Shown here: piece after piece, positions 1-7,485 of the stretch
How positions within the stretch are numbered: the stretch's first letter is position 1
How the letters are laid out: every line of letters starts with the position of its first letter
Origin: Nitriliruptoraceae bacterium
Lineage (GTDB): Bacteria > Actinomycetota > Nitriliruptoria > Nitriliruptorales > Nitriliruptoraceae
Assembly (NCBI GenBank): GCA_007117945.1
Contig: SKTN01000002.1
Span: forward strand, 1 to 14,460
Direction: 5' to 3'
Length of the DNA: 14,460 bases
Program-made: the position numbers and the translations under genes
Notes under the pieces: generated by a model
Databases searched by the model: none
Seen by the model: the letters and a program-made list of their open reading frames with translations, nothing else
What the model was told of the DNA's origin: nothing

Positions 1-1373
1 CCGACGCCGGTACCGGGACGCGGATGGTCGGGGTCGCCGCGATAGAAGGCCTCGAAGATGCGCTCGCGGTCCTCCTCGGCGATCCCCGGGCCCGCGTCCA
101 CCACCTCGATGCGGAACCCGCCGACGCCGACCTGGCGCACGCGCACCGTGACCTCGCCCGTCGGGGCGTACTTGCCCGCGTTGTCGAGCAGGTTGCTGAC
201 GATCCGCCGGAGCTGGACCGCGTCGGCGGTGGTGTGCAGCTCGACGGGCACCTCGAGGCGCGTGCGCGTGGCGACGGGCGAGGCCGCGACGACCTCGCGG
301 ACGAGCCCGATCAGCTCGAGGTCCTCGTAGCTGGCCCCGTAGGTACCCCGTGCCAGACGGTCGACATCCAGCAGCTCGTCGAGGAGGTCGCTGAGCTGCT
401 CGGCATGACGTTCCAGGGCCTCCTCGGGCCGGGTACGGGTGGCGGCGTCGATGGCGCCGCCGATCCGACGCAGGGTGGAGGCCATGCCGCGGACGACGGT
501 GAGCGGGGTCCGCAGCTCGTGGGAGACGGCGGTCAGGAAGGTGTTCTTCACCCGATCGAGTTCCCGGAGCCGGTTCGCGGCGCGGTGCTCCGCATCCGCG
601 GCCCGTCGCAGCTGCTGTTCGCGCGCCACGCGGTCGGTGATGTCGATCACCTGACCGATGATGTAGCGGACGTTGCCATCGGAGTCGTGGACCGGCGACA
701 CCTTCAGCAGGCCCCAGACGATCGAGCCGTCGGGTCGCAGGTAGCGCTTCTCCAGGCCCTCGGGACGCTGCGGGTCCTGCGGTCCGTGCCCGTAGGCGAG
801 ATCGGCGTCGACGTCGTCCGGGTGGGTGACGTCGAGGGTGGTGGACTCGAGGAGCTCCTCCTCCGTGCGGCCCAGGAACGTGCACAGCGCGTCGTTGACC
901 TCGAGGAGACGGTGGTCGGGGCCCACGACGGCCATCCCGATCGGGGCGTCGGCCATCGCGATGCGGAACCAGGAGTCCACCTCGACCTGGGCCAGCTCCC
1001 GGCGGTAGTCCTCGGTGATGTCCCGGCCGACGGAGAGCACCTCGGCGTCCTGGCCACGGCCGGGATGCCAGCGTTCGACCCACTCGATCCAGCGGGTGGG
1101 GGCGCCCTCGCGTCGCAGCGGGTTGACCTGGCGCACCACGGGGCGGTCCGGCCCAAGACGGGCGAGGTGGTCGCGCACAGCCGCGAAGTCGGCAGCGGGT
1201 AGCACGTTGCTGAGCGGACGGCCGACGAGTTCCGCCGGGGTGACCCCGTACTCGGCCGCCTTTGCGGTGTTGCAGTACAGCACCGTGAGATCGCTGGCAC
1301 GGAAGCGGGCGATGCGCTCCGGGAGCGCATCGAGGAGCCCCGCCAGATCCTCCTCGCCGTGGCGCTCGCTCAT
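1..1373 (-). CDS. PAS-domain sensor histidine kinase, C-terminus cut by window edge
   Basis: Reading from ATG at 1373 to the left edge gives 457 residues without a stop. Order: a first PAS-like domain (about 8-122, ending GRDITED), a second PAS domain (about 130-248, ending VIDITDR), a HisKA dimerisation helix with phospho-acceptor His285 in SHELRTPL, then an HATPase domain with N box NLLDNAGKYAP (394-404) and G1 box DAGPGI (426-431). The window ends inside the G2 box (PGTGVG), so only the last part of the ATPase is missing. No membrane helix is seen, so this is probably a cytosolic sensor; it would autophosphorylate on His285 and pass phosphate to a response regulator that is not in the window. 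The start is supported by GGGGGGTG just upstream. It lies 26 bp after the PPOX gene on the same strand, probably as one operon. The ligand of the PAS domains cannot be told. Family call is secure. Confidence 0.93.
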   Translation of the reverse strand, partial: MSERHGEEDLAGLLDALPERIARFRASDLTVLYCNTAKAAEYGVTPAELVGRPLSNVLPAADFAAVRDHLARLGPDRPVVRQVNPLRREGAPTRWIEWVERWHPGRGQDAEVLSVGRDITEDYRRELAQVEVDSWFRIAMADAPIGMAVVGPDHRLLEVNDALCTFLGRTEEELLESTTLDVTHPDDVDADLAYGHGPQDPQRPEGLEKRYLRPDGSIVWGLLKVSPVHDSDGNVRYIIGQVIDITDRVAREQQLRRAADAEHRAANRLRELDRVKNTFLTAVSHELRTPLTVVRGMASTLRRIGGAIDAATRTRPEEALERHAEQLSDLLDELLDVDRLARGTYGASYEDLELIGLVREVVAASPVATRTRLEVPVELHTTADAVQLRRIVSNLLDNAGKYAPTGEVTVRVRQVGVGGFRIEVVDAGPGIAEEDRERIFEAFYRGDPDHPRPGTGV

Positions 1374-1399
1374 GGTCACCCCCCGGCCCCCGTCCTGGT

Positions 1400-1867
1400 T
1401 CAGTCCTCGGCCAGCTCCGGCGGGAAGCCACCCGTGGCGATCGGTCCCCAGTCCTCGATGTGCAGACGCACCAGGACCTTGCCCTGGTCGCGCATCGCCT
1501 GGCGGTACTCGTCCCAGTCGGGGTGCTCGCCGGCGATGACCCGGAAGTACTCGACCAGGGCCTCCACCGCCTCGGGCAGGTCGAGGACCTCGGCGGTGCC
1601 GTAGACCTGGACCCAGGCGCCCCCGAAGTCGTCGGAGAGCACGCAGGCAGCGGCCTGCGGGGCACGCCGCAGGTTGGCCACCTTCGCCCGCTGCGGGTAG
1701 GTCGCGATGACCAGCCTCCCCCCGCCGTCGAGGCCGGCGGTGACGGGCGAGAGCTGGGGGCGACCGTCGGAGCGCGTGGTGGCCAGGATCACGTTGTGCC
1801 GGGGCCGGATGAAGGCCTCCAACTCCCCGCGATCGACGCGGTCGGCTCGGGCGATCGTGCGGGCCAT
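1400..1867 (-). CDS. PPOX-class (probably F420-dependent) pyridoxamine 5'-phosphate oxidase-like protein
   Basis: 155 residues, the usual length of the small split-barrel flavin/deazaflavin-binding PPOX family. Family-typical segments are NVILATTRSDGRPQLSPV (25-42), the strand RLVIATYP with the following RAKVANLRR helix start (51-68), and AWVQVYGTAEV (84-94). Actinobacterial relatives with this TTRSDGRPQ pattern are usually classed as probable F420-dependent enzymes (Rv1155-like), but the cofactor (F420, FMN or heme) cannot be fixed from sequence alone. ATG at 1867 is chosen because GAGGAG sits 6 bp upstream. The frame stays open to 1996, but that extension is low-complexity and has no ribosome binding site. 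The histidine kinase starts 26 bp downstream, so the two may be co-transcribed; a redox or PAS-sensing link is speculation. Confidence 0.88.
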   Translation of the reverse strand: MARTIARADRVDRGELEAFIRPRHNVILATTRSDGRPQLSPVTAGLDGGGRLVIATYPQRAKVANLRRAPQAAACVLSDDFGGAWVQVYGTAEVLDLPEAVEALVEYFRVIAGEHPDWDEYRQAMRDQGKVLVRLHIEDWGPIATGGFPPELAED

Positions 1868-1956
1868 GACAGCTCCTCGGTGTGCTCGGTCGGCGGGGCG
1901 CGGTCGGTCGGCGGGGTGCACGTCGGCAGGTGCCGTGCCGTGCGAGGCCGGAGGCG

Positions 1957-1962
1957 AGCCTA
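1957..1962 (-). promoter_or_regulatory. possible -10 element (TAGGCT) for the PPOX-kinase operon
   Basis: On the minus strand TAGGCT fits the actinobacterial TANNNT -10 pattern and would give a leader of about 85 nt before the PPOX start. No convincing -35 box is seen. The leader also holds a direct repeat of CGGTCGGCGGGG (1887-1898 and 1905-1916, period 18), of unknown meaning. The rest of the 1868-2086 gap shows nothing further. Confidence 0.25.
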
Positions 1963-2086
1963 GGAGGCGGTGCACCGACGGCGTGGCGCCGTGCACCGGG
2001 GCGCGGACGCGCCTGCGGTGGACGCGCAGGCCGCCCGACGTCGCGGTCCTACGACCTGGGCGACGCCGCGGGGCCGGGACCGCCGG

Positions 2087-3280
2087 TCAACCGCTGGCCC
2101 ACCGCAGGGCTCCGGCGAGGTCCCCGCGGTCCTCGATCACGAGCGTGCCCAGGCCGAGCCAGGCGGCGAGGTCCTCGAGCTCCTGGTGGAGCTCCCGTGC
2201 GACGGCCGTGTGGTCGACGCCCGCCTCGGCGAAGGCACCGCGCACCAGCAGGCGGCGTGCCCCGCGGTCGGCCTTGAGGTCGACCCGCGCGACGAACCGG
2301 TCCCCGAGCAGGAAGGGCAGCACGTAGTAGCCGTGGACGCGCTGGGCGGCGGGGACGTAGATCTCGATCCGGTAGTGGAAGTCGAAGAGGCGCGCAGCGC
2401 GGCCCCGTTCCCACACCACCGGGTCGAAGGGCGACACCAGCGTGCGGGCCTGAGCGACCCGGGGCACCGTCGCCTCCGGGTCGAGGTAGTACACCTCGTC
2501 CTGTCCGCGTACGCGGGCCCGCTCCACCTCGCCACCCTCGGCGAGGTCCTCCAGCAGCCGGCGGGCGGTGCGGACGGGCTGGCGGTGGTGATCAGCGAGA
2601 TCGGCGGCGGTGCCGAGCCCCTGGGCCCGCACGGCGTGGCGCAGCAGGGCGCGGTCCGCCTCGTCCGGCGGTGGCGGTGGCGTGCGGCGGTGGTCGGCGG
2701 GCACGACGCGCTCGGTGAGGTCGTAGACGGTGACCAGCTGCGGGGTGCGGTCGTGCACGGCCAGCTCACCACCGAGGAACAGCTGCTGCAGCGCGCGCTT
2801 GCCCCGCGGATCGCCCCACCACGGCCCGGTCCGCCCTCCCGGGTCGGCGAGGTCGGACACCGCCGTCGGGCCGGCCTCAGCCACCTCGGCCAGGACGGCG
2901 TCCAGCACCCCCGGATGCGCCGCCACGAACCGGGTGCGGGAGGGGCCCTCGCGGAAGGCCGCGCGCCGGTAGGCGAGCAGGGGCCACCGGTCGGCGGGCG
3001 TGAGCGAGGCGACGTGCGCCCATCCCTCGAGCAGCTCCCGCGATCGCCACAGCCACCGGTCCCGGCCCGCGCGGTCGTGGGGGCCGAGGCGGGACCAGAA
3101 GGGCAGCTCATGCGCCCGGGCGAGCACGTTGACGCTGTCGAGCTGGATGACCCCGAGCCGCTCGCTCACCGATCGCAGGTGGCGCACGTCACGTCGCACC
3201 CCGGGCGCCGGACGACCATCCGCGAGCCCGAGGGCGCGCAAGCTGAGACGACGTGCCTGGTGCTGCGAGAGGGTCCGCAC
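2087..3280 (-). CDS. YcaQ/AlkX-type winged-helix DNA glycosylase (HTH_42 family)
   Basis: 397 residues, close to the usual length of the YcaQ/AlkZ family, which excises alkylated bases and unhooks DNA interstrand crosslinks. The diagnostic segment is VIQLDSVNVLARAHELPFWS (44-63). Its QLD triad (Gln46-Leu-Asp48) is the Q-hydrophobic-D form known from E. coli YcaQ (AlkX), not the QxQ form of AlkZ. Later family segments include FDPVVWERGRAARLFDFHYR and the YYVLPFLLGDRFVARVDLK strand-helix region. GTG at 3280 is chosen because GGGGAG lies 6 bp upstream and homology begins there (VRTLSQHQARR). The frame stays open to 3616, but that extension only translates intergenic repeats. It is divergent from the lipoprotein gene. 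Function as a crosslink or alkylation repair glycosylase is inferred from family and motif. Confidence 0.9.
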   Translation of the reverse strand: MRTLSQHQARRLSLRALGLADGRPAPGVRRDVRHLRSVSERLGVIQLDSVNVLARAHELPFWSRLGPHDRAGRDRWLWRSRELLEGWAHVASLTPADRWPLLAYRRAAFREGPSRTRFVAAHPGVLDAVLAEVAEAGPTAVSDLADPGGRTGPWWGDPRGKRALQQLFLGGELAVHDRTPQLVTVYDLTERVVPADHRRTPPPPPDEADRALLRHAVRAQGLGTAADLADHHRQPVRTARRLLEDLAEGGEVERARVRGQDEVYYLDPEATVPRVAQARTLVSPFDPVVWERGRAARLFDFHYRIEIYVPAAQRVHGYYVLPFLLGDRFVARVDLKADRGARRLLVRGAFAEAGVDHTAVARELHQELEDLAAWLGLGTLVIEDRGDLAGALRWASG

Positions 3281-3306
3281 GGTCGCTCCCCACCGGTCGC
3301 GCGCGC

Positions 3307-3312
3307 ACGCTA
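3307..3312 (-). promoter_or_regulatory. possible -10 element (TAGCGT) for the YcaQ-like gene
   Basis: TAGCGT on the minus strand matches TANNNT and lies 26 bp upstream of the GTG start, which would give a short leader carrying the GGGGAG ribosome binding site. No clear -35 hexamer is visible at the normal distance. Confidence 0.33.
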
Positions 3313-3361
3313 CCGCCGGGCGGTCACCGATGGCCGAACCCCGGCGCCGCGGGCGTGTGCC

Positions 3362-3479
3362 CACCACCTCGATGCGGCCGTCGGCGCACCCCACCGCACG
3401 GCGATCGCGGCCCCACACCACCTCGATGCGGCCGTCGGCGCACCCCACCGCACGGCGATCGCGGCCCCACACCACCTCG
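3362..3479. repeat. 54-bp tandem direct repeat, two copies plus a partial third
   Basis: The unit beginning CACCACCTCGATGCGGCCGT (3362-3415) is repeated without change at 3416-3469, and a third copy starts at 3470 but diverges after CACCACCTCG (3479). The period of 54 is a multiple of three, so it reads as an 18-residue repeat in every frame, but no frame here looks like a gene. It sits in the 401-bp gap between the divergent YcaQ-like and lipoprotein genes, 11 bp before the first of two palindromes. Confidence 0.95.
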
Positions 3480-3484
3480 GCGTT

Positions 3485-3516
3485 GCCGTTTCCTGGGACC
3501 TGCCCCAGGACATGGC
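3485..3516. repeat. palindromic element B (CCTGGG-N6-CCCAGG core)
   Basis: TCCTGGG (3491-3497), a 6-nt loop ACCTGC and CCCAGGA (3504-3510) form a perfect 7-bp stem. It extends past one mismatch to GCCGT/ATGGC (with one G-T pair). Its centre at 3500.5 is exactly 72 bp from the next palindrome. It belongs to a family of four such sites in the window. Confidence 0.85.
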
Positions 3517-3552
3517 CACGGCAGGGCCAGCCGCGGCCCGACGACGGCCCAG

Positions 3553-3592
3553 GCTGGTCCTTCCCTGGGCTCTCGCCCAGGGAACGACCAGC
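3553..3592. repeat. palindromic element A (CCTGGG-N6-CCCAGG core), 40-nt hairpin
   Basis: TTCCCTGGGC (3561-3570) and GCCCAGGGAA (3575-3584) pair perfectly around the loop TCTC. After one C-C mismatch, GCTGGTC pairs with GACCAGC, giving 17 of 18 paired positions. There is no T tract and it lies about 90 bp upstream of a start codon, so it is not an obvious terminator. Centre 3572.5. Confidence 0.9.
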
Positions 3593-3681
3593 ACGCGGCC
3601 GAGCGATAGGCCCCACGGCTCGACCCCCTCGCGGGCCGCGCCCAGGGCCCGTACGGTGACGCCACCAGCGACGAGGTCACC

Positions 3682-4404
3682 ATGTCACTGCGCCGGAACG
3701 CCCCCGCCGCCCTCCTGCTCGCACCGCTGCTGGCCCTCGCGGCCTGCGGTGACGCCGACCCCGACGAGACTCCGGACCCACAGGCACAGGAGCGGGTCGA
3801 GGAGCTCGAGGCCGAGCTCGACGGGATGCGGGAGCAGGTCACCGCACTCGAGCAGGAGAACGCGGCGCTCGAGGACGAGCTCGCCGCGCTACAGGAGGCG
3901 ACCCCCGACGAGGACGGGGACGAGCCTGCCGATCCGCAGGCGGCACCGGACGGGGCACCTGACGAGGTCGCGGACCTGTGGAGCGCTGAAGGCCTCATCG
4001 ACCCGCTCCGCATCCACCTCCGCCATCCCGAGCTCGAGGCCGAGCGGCCCGACGGCTGGGAGCCGGGGATGACCGAGTGGGCACCCTTCGAGGTTCCCGA
4101 AGCGGTCCAGGGCAGCTACGACACGCCCGGCGAGGTCGTGGCGGCCCTTGCCGCTGCGGTTGACGCACCCCTGATCGGCAGGGACCAGTGGGAGACCACG
4201 ATCCGCGCGCTGGTCGACGAGGACGACCCGGACCTCGCCTACGGCGCGGTACTCGGCTGGGGCTTCCTCGACGACGCCACCGTCGGCCGCGACATCAGGA
4301 TCACCCTCACCCGGACCGACGACGACCAGTGGGAGCCCGGCGGCGCGGAGCAGCGGCAGCACTGCATGCGCGGCGTCACCGATGACGGGGTCGCCTGCGT
4401 GTGA
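3682..4404 (+). CDS. putative lipoprotein with coiled coil, unknown function
   Basis: 240 residues. The N-terminus is a lipoprotein signal: two arginines, a hydrophobic stretch (about 7-21) and the lipobox LAAC with Cys22, so the mature protein should be lipid-anchored to the outer face of the membrane. Residues about 35-75 are a charged Glu/Leu-rich coiled coil (EELEAELDG, ENAALEDELAAL). An acidic Pro/Asp/Ala linker follows to about 97. The C-terminal domain (about 97-240) carries two Cys near the end (QHCMRG and ACV) that could form a disulfide. I do not recognise the C-terminal domain. ATG at 3682 has a weak GAGG 6 bp upstream. Transcription probably ends at the hairpin just after the stop. 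Confidence 0.88.
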   Translation: MSLRRNAPAALLLAPLLALAACGDADPDETPDPQAQERVEELEAELDGMREQVTALEQENAALEDELAALQEATPDEDGDEPADPQAAPDGAPDEVADLWSAEGLIDPLRIHLRHPELEAERPDGWEPGMTEWAPFEVPEAVQGSYDTPGEVVAALAAAVDAPLIGRDQWETTIRALVDEDDPDLAYGAVLGWGFLDDATVGRDIRITLTRTDDDQWEPGGAEQRQHCMRGVTDDGVACV

Positions 4405-4405
4405 G

Positions 4406-4437
4406 CGACCGCCCCGCCGGGACGGGCGGGGCGGTCG
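4406..4437. terminator. GC-rich hairpin between convergent genes
   Basis: GACCGCCCCGCC (4407-4418) and GGCGGGGCGGTC (4425-4436) form a perfect 12-bp stem, 13 with the outer C-G pair, around a 6-nt loop. It begins 2 bp after the lipoprotein stop and lies 29 bp before the end of the convergent exporter gene, so it can serve both strands. There is no T run, as is common for actinobacterial terminators. Confidence 0.75.
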
Positions 4438-4465
4438 TGGCCGGCTCGGGGGTGGGGCCGGCCGG

Positions 4466-5770
4466 TCAGGAGCGGGCGGGGTGGTGGTCGCCAGCCCGGG
4501 CCTGCTCACCGGGTTCGGTCACCGCCGGGGTCGCCAGCGGGTCGGGCTCGTCGGAGCCCCGGCCCGTGGTCACCGTGCCCCCTGGGTCCGACGGGTCCGA
4601 CGTGTCCGACACCTCGGTGTCCGAACCTCCGGCCCGGGCCACCCGCTCGGCGATGGGGTTGACGGACAGGTCCCTGCCGCGCAGCCGGTAGTAGCTGGCT
4701 AGGAGCAGCGCCAGGGCCCCGAGGGCGATGGCGGCGCTGATCGCCAGCATCGTCCCGGCCTGTCCGGCCCCGTCGAAGTGCACGATGCCCTGGATGGCCT
4801 CGTAGGGGAAGCGCGACGGCAACCAGCTGTGGATCAGGACCCGGTAGCCGGTGGCCAGGGCTTCGGCGGGTACCGACAGCAGGGTGAAGGAGAACAGCCA
4901 GAGCAGGACCAGGATGGGCCAGCCACCGAACCCGAGCCAGTTCAGGACGGCGCTCTGGAGGAGGAAGAACAGCGCGGTGGTCAGCGCCAGGGCACCGAAC
5001 AGGCTGGCGGTCAGGGCGATGTCCATGCCGAGCACCCAGTTGCCCACGGCCACGATCGACAGCGGCTGCACGACCGCGAGTGCGGCGACCACGATCAGCT
5101 GCGCACCGAGGAAGCCGGTCGGGGTGGTGTCCTTGCGGTGGAGGCCGAGCCAGCTGACCAGGGTGGCGATCAACGAGCCGATCCACAGCATCGCGACCAG
5201 CACCAAGGGCGTCTGCGCGTCGGCGGCGCTGGCGGGCGCGTTGACGGGGACGGCCTCGACCCGGATCGGCTGGGCCAACGTGGCCACCGCGTCCGGGGCG
5301 ACCGTCGCACCGGCCTGCCCCAGCGCCTCGAGCGTGCCGGCGCTGAGCTCAGCGGCCGCCCCCTCCGCCAGACCCTCGATCACGCTCTGGATGTTCCGGG
5401 CCGCCTCGGGGTTGCGGCCGTGGTTCACGTAGAGCTCGAGCACGACCGGGTCGGTCGCCTCAGGCCCGAGCGCAGCGAGCGTGTCGCTGGCCCCGGCAGG
5501 GATCACCAGGCCGGCGGCGACCTCCTTGTCGTCGAGCTGCTGCTGCAGGGCGTCGTGGTCGGTGCTGCGCACCCAGTCGATGACCGCGACGTCCGCACCG
5601 GTCACCTCGTCGGCCAATCCACCACCATCGAGGTCGAGGACGGCGACGGGGACGTCGGACAGATCAGCGCTCGTGGACGGCCCGAAGGTGGCCACCCCGA
5701 GCAGGATGTGGACGGCGATGACGGCGATGAAGACGCCGACCACCTTGCGTGAGCGGAGGAACCCTTGCAT
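4466..5770 (-). CDS. YhgE/Pip- or DUF3533-like ABC-2 type membrane protein
   Basis: 434 residues with the topology of the YhgE/Pip and DUF3533 group. There is one N-terminal membrane helix (about 11-29), a large extracytoplasmic domain (about 30-185) with the family-like start VPVAVLDLDGGG (40-51) and LVIPAGAS (88-95), then five helices (about 187-208, 222-245, 251-272, 280-302, 341-362) and an acidic Ser/Asp/Pro cytosolic tail. Such proteins resemble ABC-2 permeases without their own ATPase and often lie beside TetR regulators; export of hydrophobic or toxic compounds is the usual guess, with the substrate unknown. ATG at 5770 is chosen for the strong GAGGGGGT 6 bp upstream; the open frame to 5869 has no ribosome binding site. 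A TetR-type site lies 47 bp upstream. The acetyltransferase gene is 132 bp upstream on the same strand. Confidence 0.85.
   Translation of the reverse strand: MQGFLRSRKVVGVFIAVIAVHILLGVATFGPSTSADLSDVPVAVLDLDGGGLADEVTGADVAVIDWVRSTDHDALQQQLDDKEVAAGLVIPAGASDTLAALGPEATDPVVLELYVNHGRNPEAARNIQSVIEGLAEGAAAELSAGTLEALGQAGATVAPDAVATLAQPIRVEAVPVNAPASAADAQTPLVLVAMLWIGSLIATLVSWLGLHRKDTTPTGFLGAQLIVVAALAVVQPLSIVAVGNWVLGMDIALTASLFGALALTTALFFLLQSAVLNWLGFGGWPILVLLWLFSFTLLSVPAEALATGYRVLIHSWLPSRFPYEAIQGIVHFDGAGQAGTMLAISAAIALGALALLLASYYRLRGRDLSVNPIAERVARAGGSDTEVSDTSDPSDPGGTVTTGRGSDEPDPLATPAVTEPGEQARAGDHHPARS
4584..4610. repeat. 9-bp repeat (3 copies) inside the exporter C-terminal tail
   Basis: GGGTCCGAC occurs twice in tandem (4584-4592, 4593-4601), followed by GTGTCCGAC (4602-4610). 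It stays in frame and encodes the Ser-Asp-Pro/Thr repeats of the tail (VSDTSDPSDPG), so copy-number change would only lengthen or shorten the tail. Confidence 0.8.
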
Positions 5771-5816
5771 GTCACGACCCCCTCTAGGTCTCGGGCCGAC
5801 GGCCGCCGACCCTCGG

Positions 5817-5836
5817 ATTACGGCTCGTTCTGTAAC
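5817..5836 (-). promoter_or_regulatory. putative TetR operator upstream of the exporter gene
   Basis: ATTAC-N10-GTAAC on the plus strand, an imperfect inverted repeat, 47 bp upstream of the exporter start. The same pattern, with identical spacing, lies upstream of the GNAT gene and of the TetR gene. Assignment to the TetR protein in this window is inference. Confidence 0.5.
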
Positions 5837-5902
5837 GTTTCTGGACCCGGCGAGCGCCGCGGTGGCCACCGGGAGCAGGAGGCACCGCGCCTCGCCGGTC
5901 GA

Positions 5903-6541
5903 TCAGCGTCGTGGCGTGGCCACGGATGGGCGTGGCTCGCGGCGCATGGCCCACACGGGAGGCCCGGCGGGCAGGTCGATGCGCTGGACGATGACGAAGC
6001 CGTGGCGCTCGTAGAACGGGATCAGCTCCGGCTTGGACGCCTCGAGGTAGGCGGCCAGACCCTCGCGGTCGCACCGATCGAGAACCGGCGCGAGCACCGC
6101 TCCGGCCAGACCCAGGCCCTGGTGGTCAGGGTCGGTCCCGAGGTAGGCGAGGTACCAGTACGGCTCGGACGGTTGGCGGCGCTGCACCCGAACCAGACCG
6201 GACAGCACGAGGGGCAGCCGGCCCCTGTAGGCAGCGGCGAGGCCCGTTAGCACCCGCAGGATCTGGCCGGGGGTGACCTGGGTACTGCCCGGCGGCGCCC
6301 ACAGGGCCGCACACCGCAGCTGTGCGTCGGCGTACACGTGCCCCTTGGGCAGGTACAGCTCGGTGATCGCAGCGAAGGCGCGGCCACTGCGCTGCCGTCG
6401 ACGCCGTGGGCCAGGGATCGCCCAGGCGACCACGGGATCGTCGGCGAAGGCACGAGCGAGCAGTCGAGCGATGCGGGGCACGTCCGCCGAGATGGCAGTG
6501 CGCACGTCGTGGCGGTGCAGCGTGTGCGTCGAGGTGGTCAT
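5903..6541 (-). CDS. GNAT-family N-acetyltransferase
   Basis: 212 residues, typical of the GNAT fold, which moves an acetyl group from acetyl-CoA to an amine. The acetyl-CoA pyrophosphate-binding motif is in YLGTDPDHQGLGLAGAVL (133-150; Q141-G-L-G-L-A), and the C-terminal signature is LIPFYERHGF (173-182). The N-terminal part (about 13-45) has the family-like start VRTAISADVPRIARLLARAF. Start ATG at 6541 has AGGAG 5 bp upstream. The substrate is unknown. The shared upstream site and the nearby TetR and exporter suggest a resistance or detoxification role, as for drug-modifying acetyltransferases. It could instead act on a metabolite or protein. Confidence 0.9.
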   Translation of the reverse strand: MTTSTHTLHRHDVRTAISADVPRIARLLARAFADDPVVAWAIPGPRRRRQRSGRAFAAITELYLPKGHVYADAQLRCAALWAPPGSTQVTPGQILRVLTGLAAAYRGRLPLVLSGLVRVQRRQPSEPYWYLAYLGTDPDHQGLGLAGAVLAPVLDRCDREGLAAYLEASKPELIPFYERHGFVIVQRIDLPAGPPVWAMRREPRPSVATPRR

Positions 6542-6648
6542 GACAGCTCCTGTCCCGGTGAGCCCGCGCGGCCCGCCGCGCTGTGCGGGATCGACCTCGG
6601 TGGCCGGGCCCCTCAGCTGGCCGGCAGTTGCGCCGTTCTTATCTTTAC

Positions 6649-6668
6649 GTTACGCCATGGAATGTAAC
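6649..6668 (-). promoter_or_regulatory. putative TetR operator upstream of the GNAT gene
   Basis: GTTAC-N10-GTAAC, a perfect 5+5 inverted repeat (6 of 7 when extended to ACGTTAC/GTAACAT), 108 bp upstream of the GNAT start. On the minus strand the region is locally AT-richer than its surroundings and contains TAACGT and TACATT, both fitting TANNNT -10 elements. A bound repressor would therefore overlap the probable promoter. Confidence 0.5.
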
Positions 6669-6762
6669 ATGCCCCGGGCGGGTGCGGAAGTGCCGGGATG
6701 CAGGTCATGACCAAGGGCCCTACGGATGGGGACGGAGGGCCCCAGGCCACGGCGTTGCGGCA

Positions 6763-6780
6763 CGTGGCGCAGCCGCCACG
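6763..6780. terminator. short GC hairpin downstream of the TetR gene
   Basis: CGTGGCG (6763-6769) and CGCCACG (6774-6780) pair perfectly around CAGC, starting 23 bp past the TetR stop in its reading direction. There is no T run; it could terminate TetR transcription before the GNAT promoter. Confidence 0.4.
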
Positions 6781-6802
6781 GCACCCCGGCGCAGCGGCGT
6801 GG

Positions 6803-7423
6803 TCACTGCAGGCGCTGCAGCAGGGCGCACAGCAGGTCGAGGAGGCGCTCGACGCGCGCCTCGATGGCCTCGGTCTCCACCGCAGCAGGCCGCAAGGCCT
6901 GGTAGGTGAAGGCGCCCGCCACCACATCCGTCAGCAGGTCCGGGTCCGCGTCCGGCGCCAACTCTCCCCGCGCCTGCGCGCGCAGGAAGATCTCCCCGAA
7001 GGCCGCCCGCCGCTGCGCGATCGCGTCGCGCCAGTAGGTCGCGGCGAACTCCGAGCCCTGGGCGTTGGACACGAGCAGGACCGCGAGGAACTGCAGCAGG
7101 AGCGGGTGCCGCAGCGCCGAGGCCCGCGGGAGCAGCTCCGCACGGAGGTCACCACCCAGCGTGCCGGTGTCGGGCGCCGGCTCGTCGCTGCGCAGCGCCT
7201 CGACCGAGGCGGCGACCAACTCCTCCTTGGAGGCGTACCGGCGGTAGACCGTCGGTCGCCCCACCCCCGCTCGCGCGGCGACATCGGTCACCGTGAGGCG
7301 CTCGAACCCCACCTCCACCAGCAGCTCGCGGGCAGCTGCGAGGATGGCGTCGTCCGCCTGCCGATCGCGTGGACGCCCGGGGGCGCGCTGCACCCCCACG
7401 GGAGGGCCTGTTCCCGGCGCCAT
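6803..7423 (-). CDS. TetR/AcrR-family transcriptional regulator
   Basis: 206 residues. The N-terminal DNA-binding domain spans about 18-75, after a basic GRPRDRQADD lead-in. Its helix-turn-helix is LTVTDVAARAGVGRPTVYRR (43-62), followed by YASKEELV, the standard TetR signature. The remaining residues form the helical ligand-binding and dimer domain, whose ligand is unknown. ATG at 7423 is preferred because GAGGAG lies 6 bp upstream; a GTG at 7477 in the same frame has no ribosome binding site and adds unrelated residues. A candidate operator overlaps a TATAGT element upstream, so negative autoregulation is likely. The same site type upstream of the exporter and GNAT genes suggests both are its targets. 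Confidence 0.93.
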   Translation of the reverse strand: MAPGTGPPVGVQRAPGRPRDRQADDAILAAARELLVEVGFERLTVTDVAARAGVGRPTVYRRYASKEELVAASVEALRSDEPAPDTGTLGGDLRAELLPRASALRHPLLLQFLAVLLVSNAQGSEFAATYWRDAIAQRRAAFGEIFLRAQARGELAPDADPDLLTDVVAGAFTYQALRPAAVETEAIEARVERLLDLLCALLQRLQ

Positions 7424-7485
7424 GCCCGGCTCCTCGTCGCCGTCGACGCACCCGGTCGACAGCCCATGGCACGTCACGCTACCAC

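Noticed and set aside
24..1202. Long plus-strand frame over the histidine kinase
   Set aside because: Antisense shadow of a clear PAS/HisKA/HATPase gene; Asp/Val/Gly/His-rich translation without family motifs.
3362..3479. CRISPR-like array
   Set aside because: Copies follow each other directly with no unique spacers, and there are no cas genes.
3281..3616. N-terminal extension of the glycosylase to 3616
   Set aside because: It translates only the 54-bp repeats and palindromes, while family similarity and a good ribosome binding site begin at 3280.
1970..4072. 700-codon plus-strand frame across the glycosylase and the repeat region
   Set aside because: Runs antisense to the YcaQ-like gene, then through repeats and into the lipoprotein gene out of frame; no motif.
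4778..5752. 324-codon plus-strand frame
   Set aside because: Antisense shadow of the membrane exporter gene; Gln/Glu/Gly/Arg-rich composition typical of complement frames.
1865..6551. Identical CATGACAGCTCCT at 1865-1877 and 6539-6551 as a regulatory repeat
   Set aside because: It is the start codon plus ribosome binding site of two genes; a 13-bp match around a purine-rich site is not strong evidence of shared regulation.
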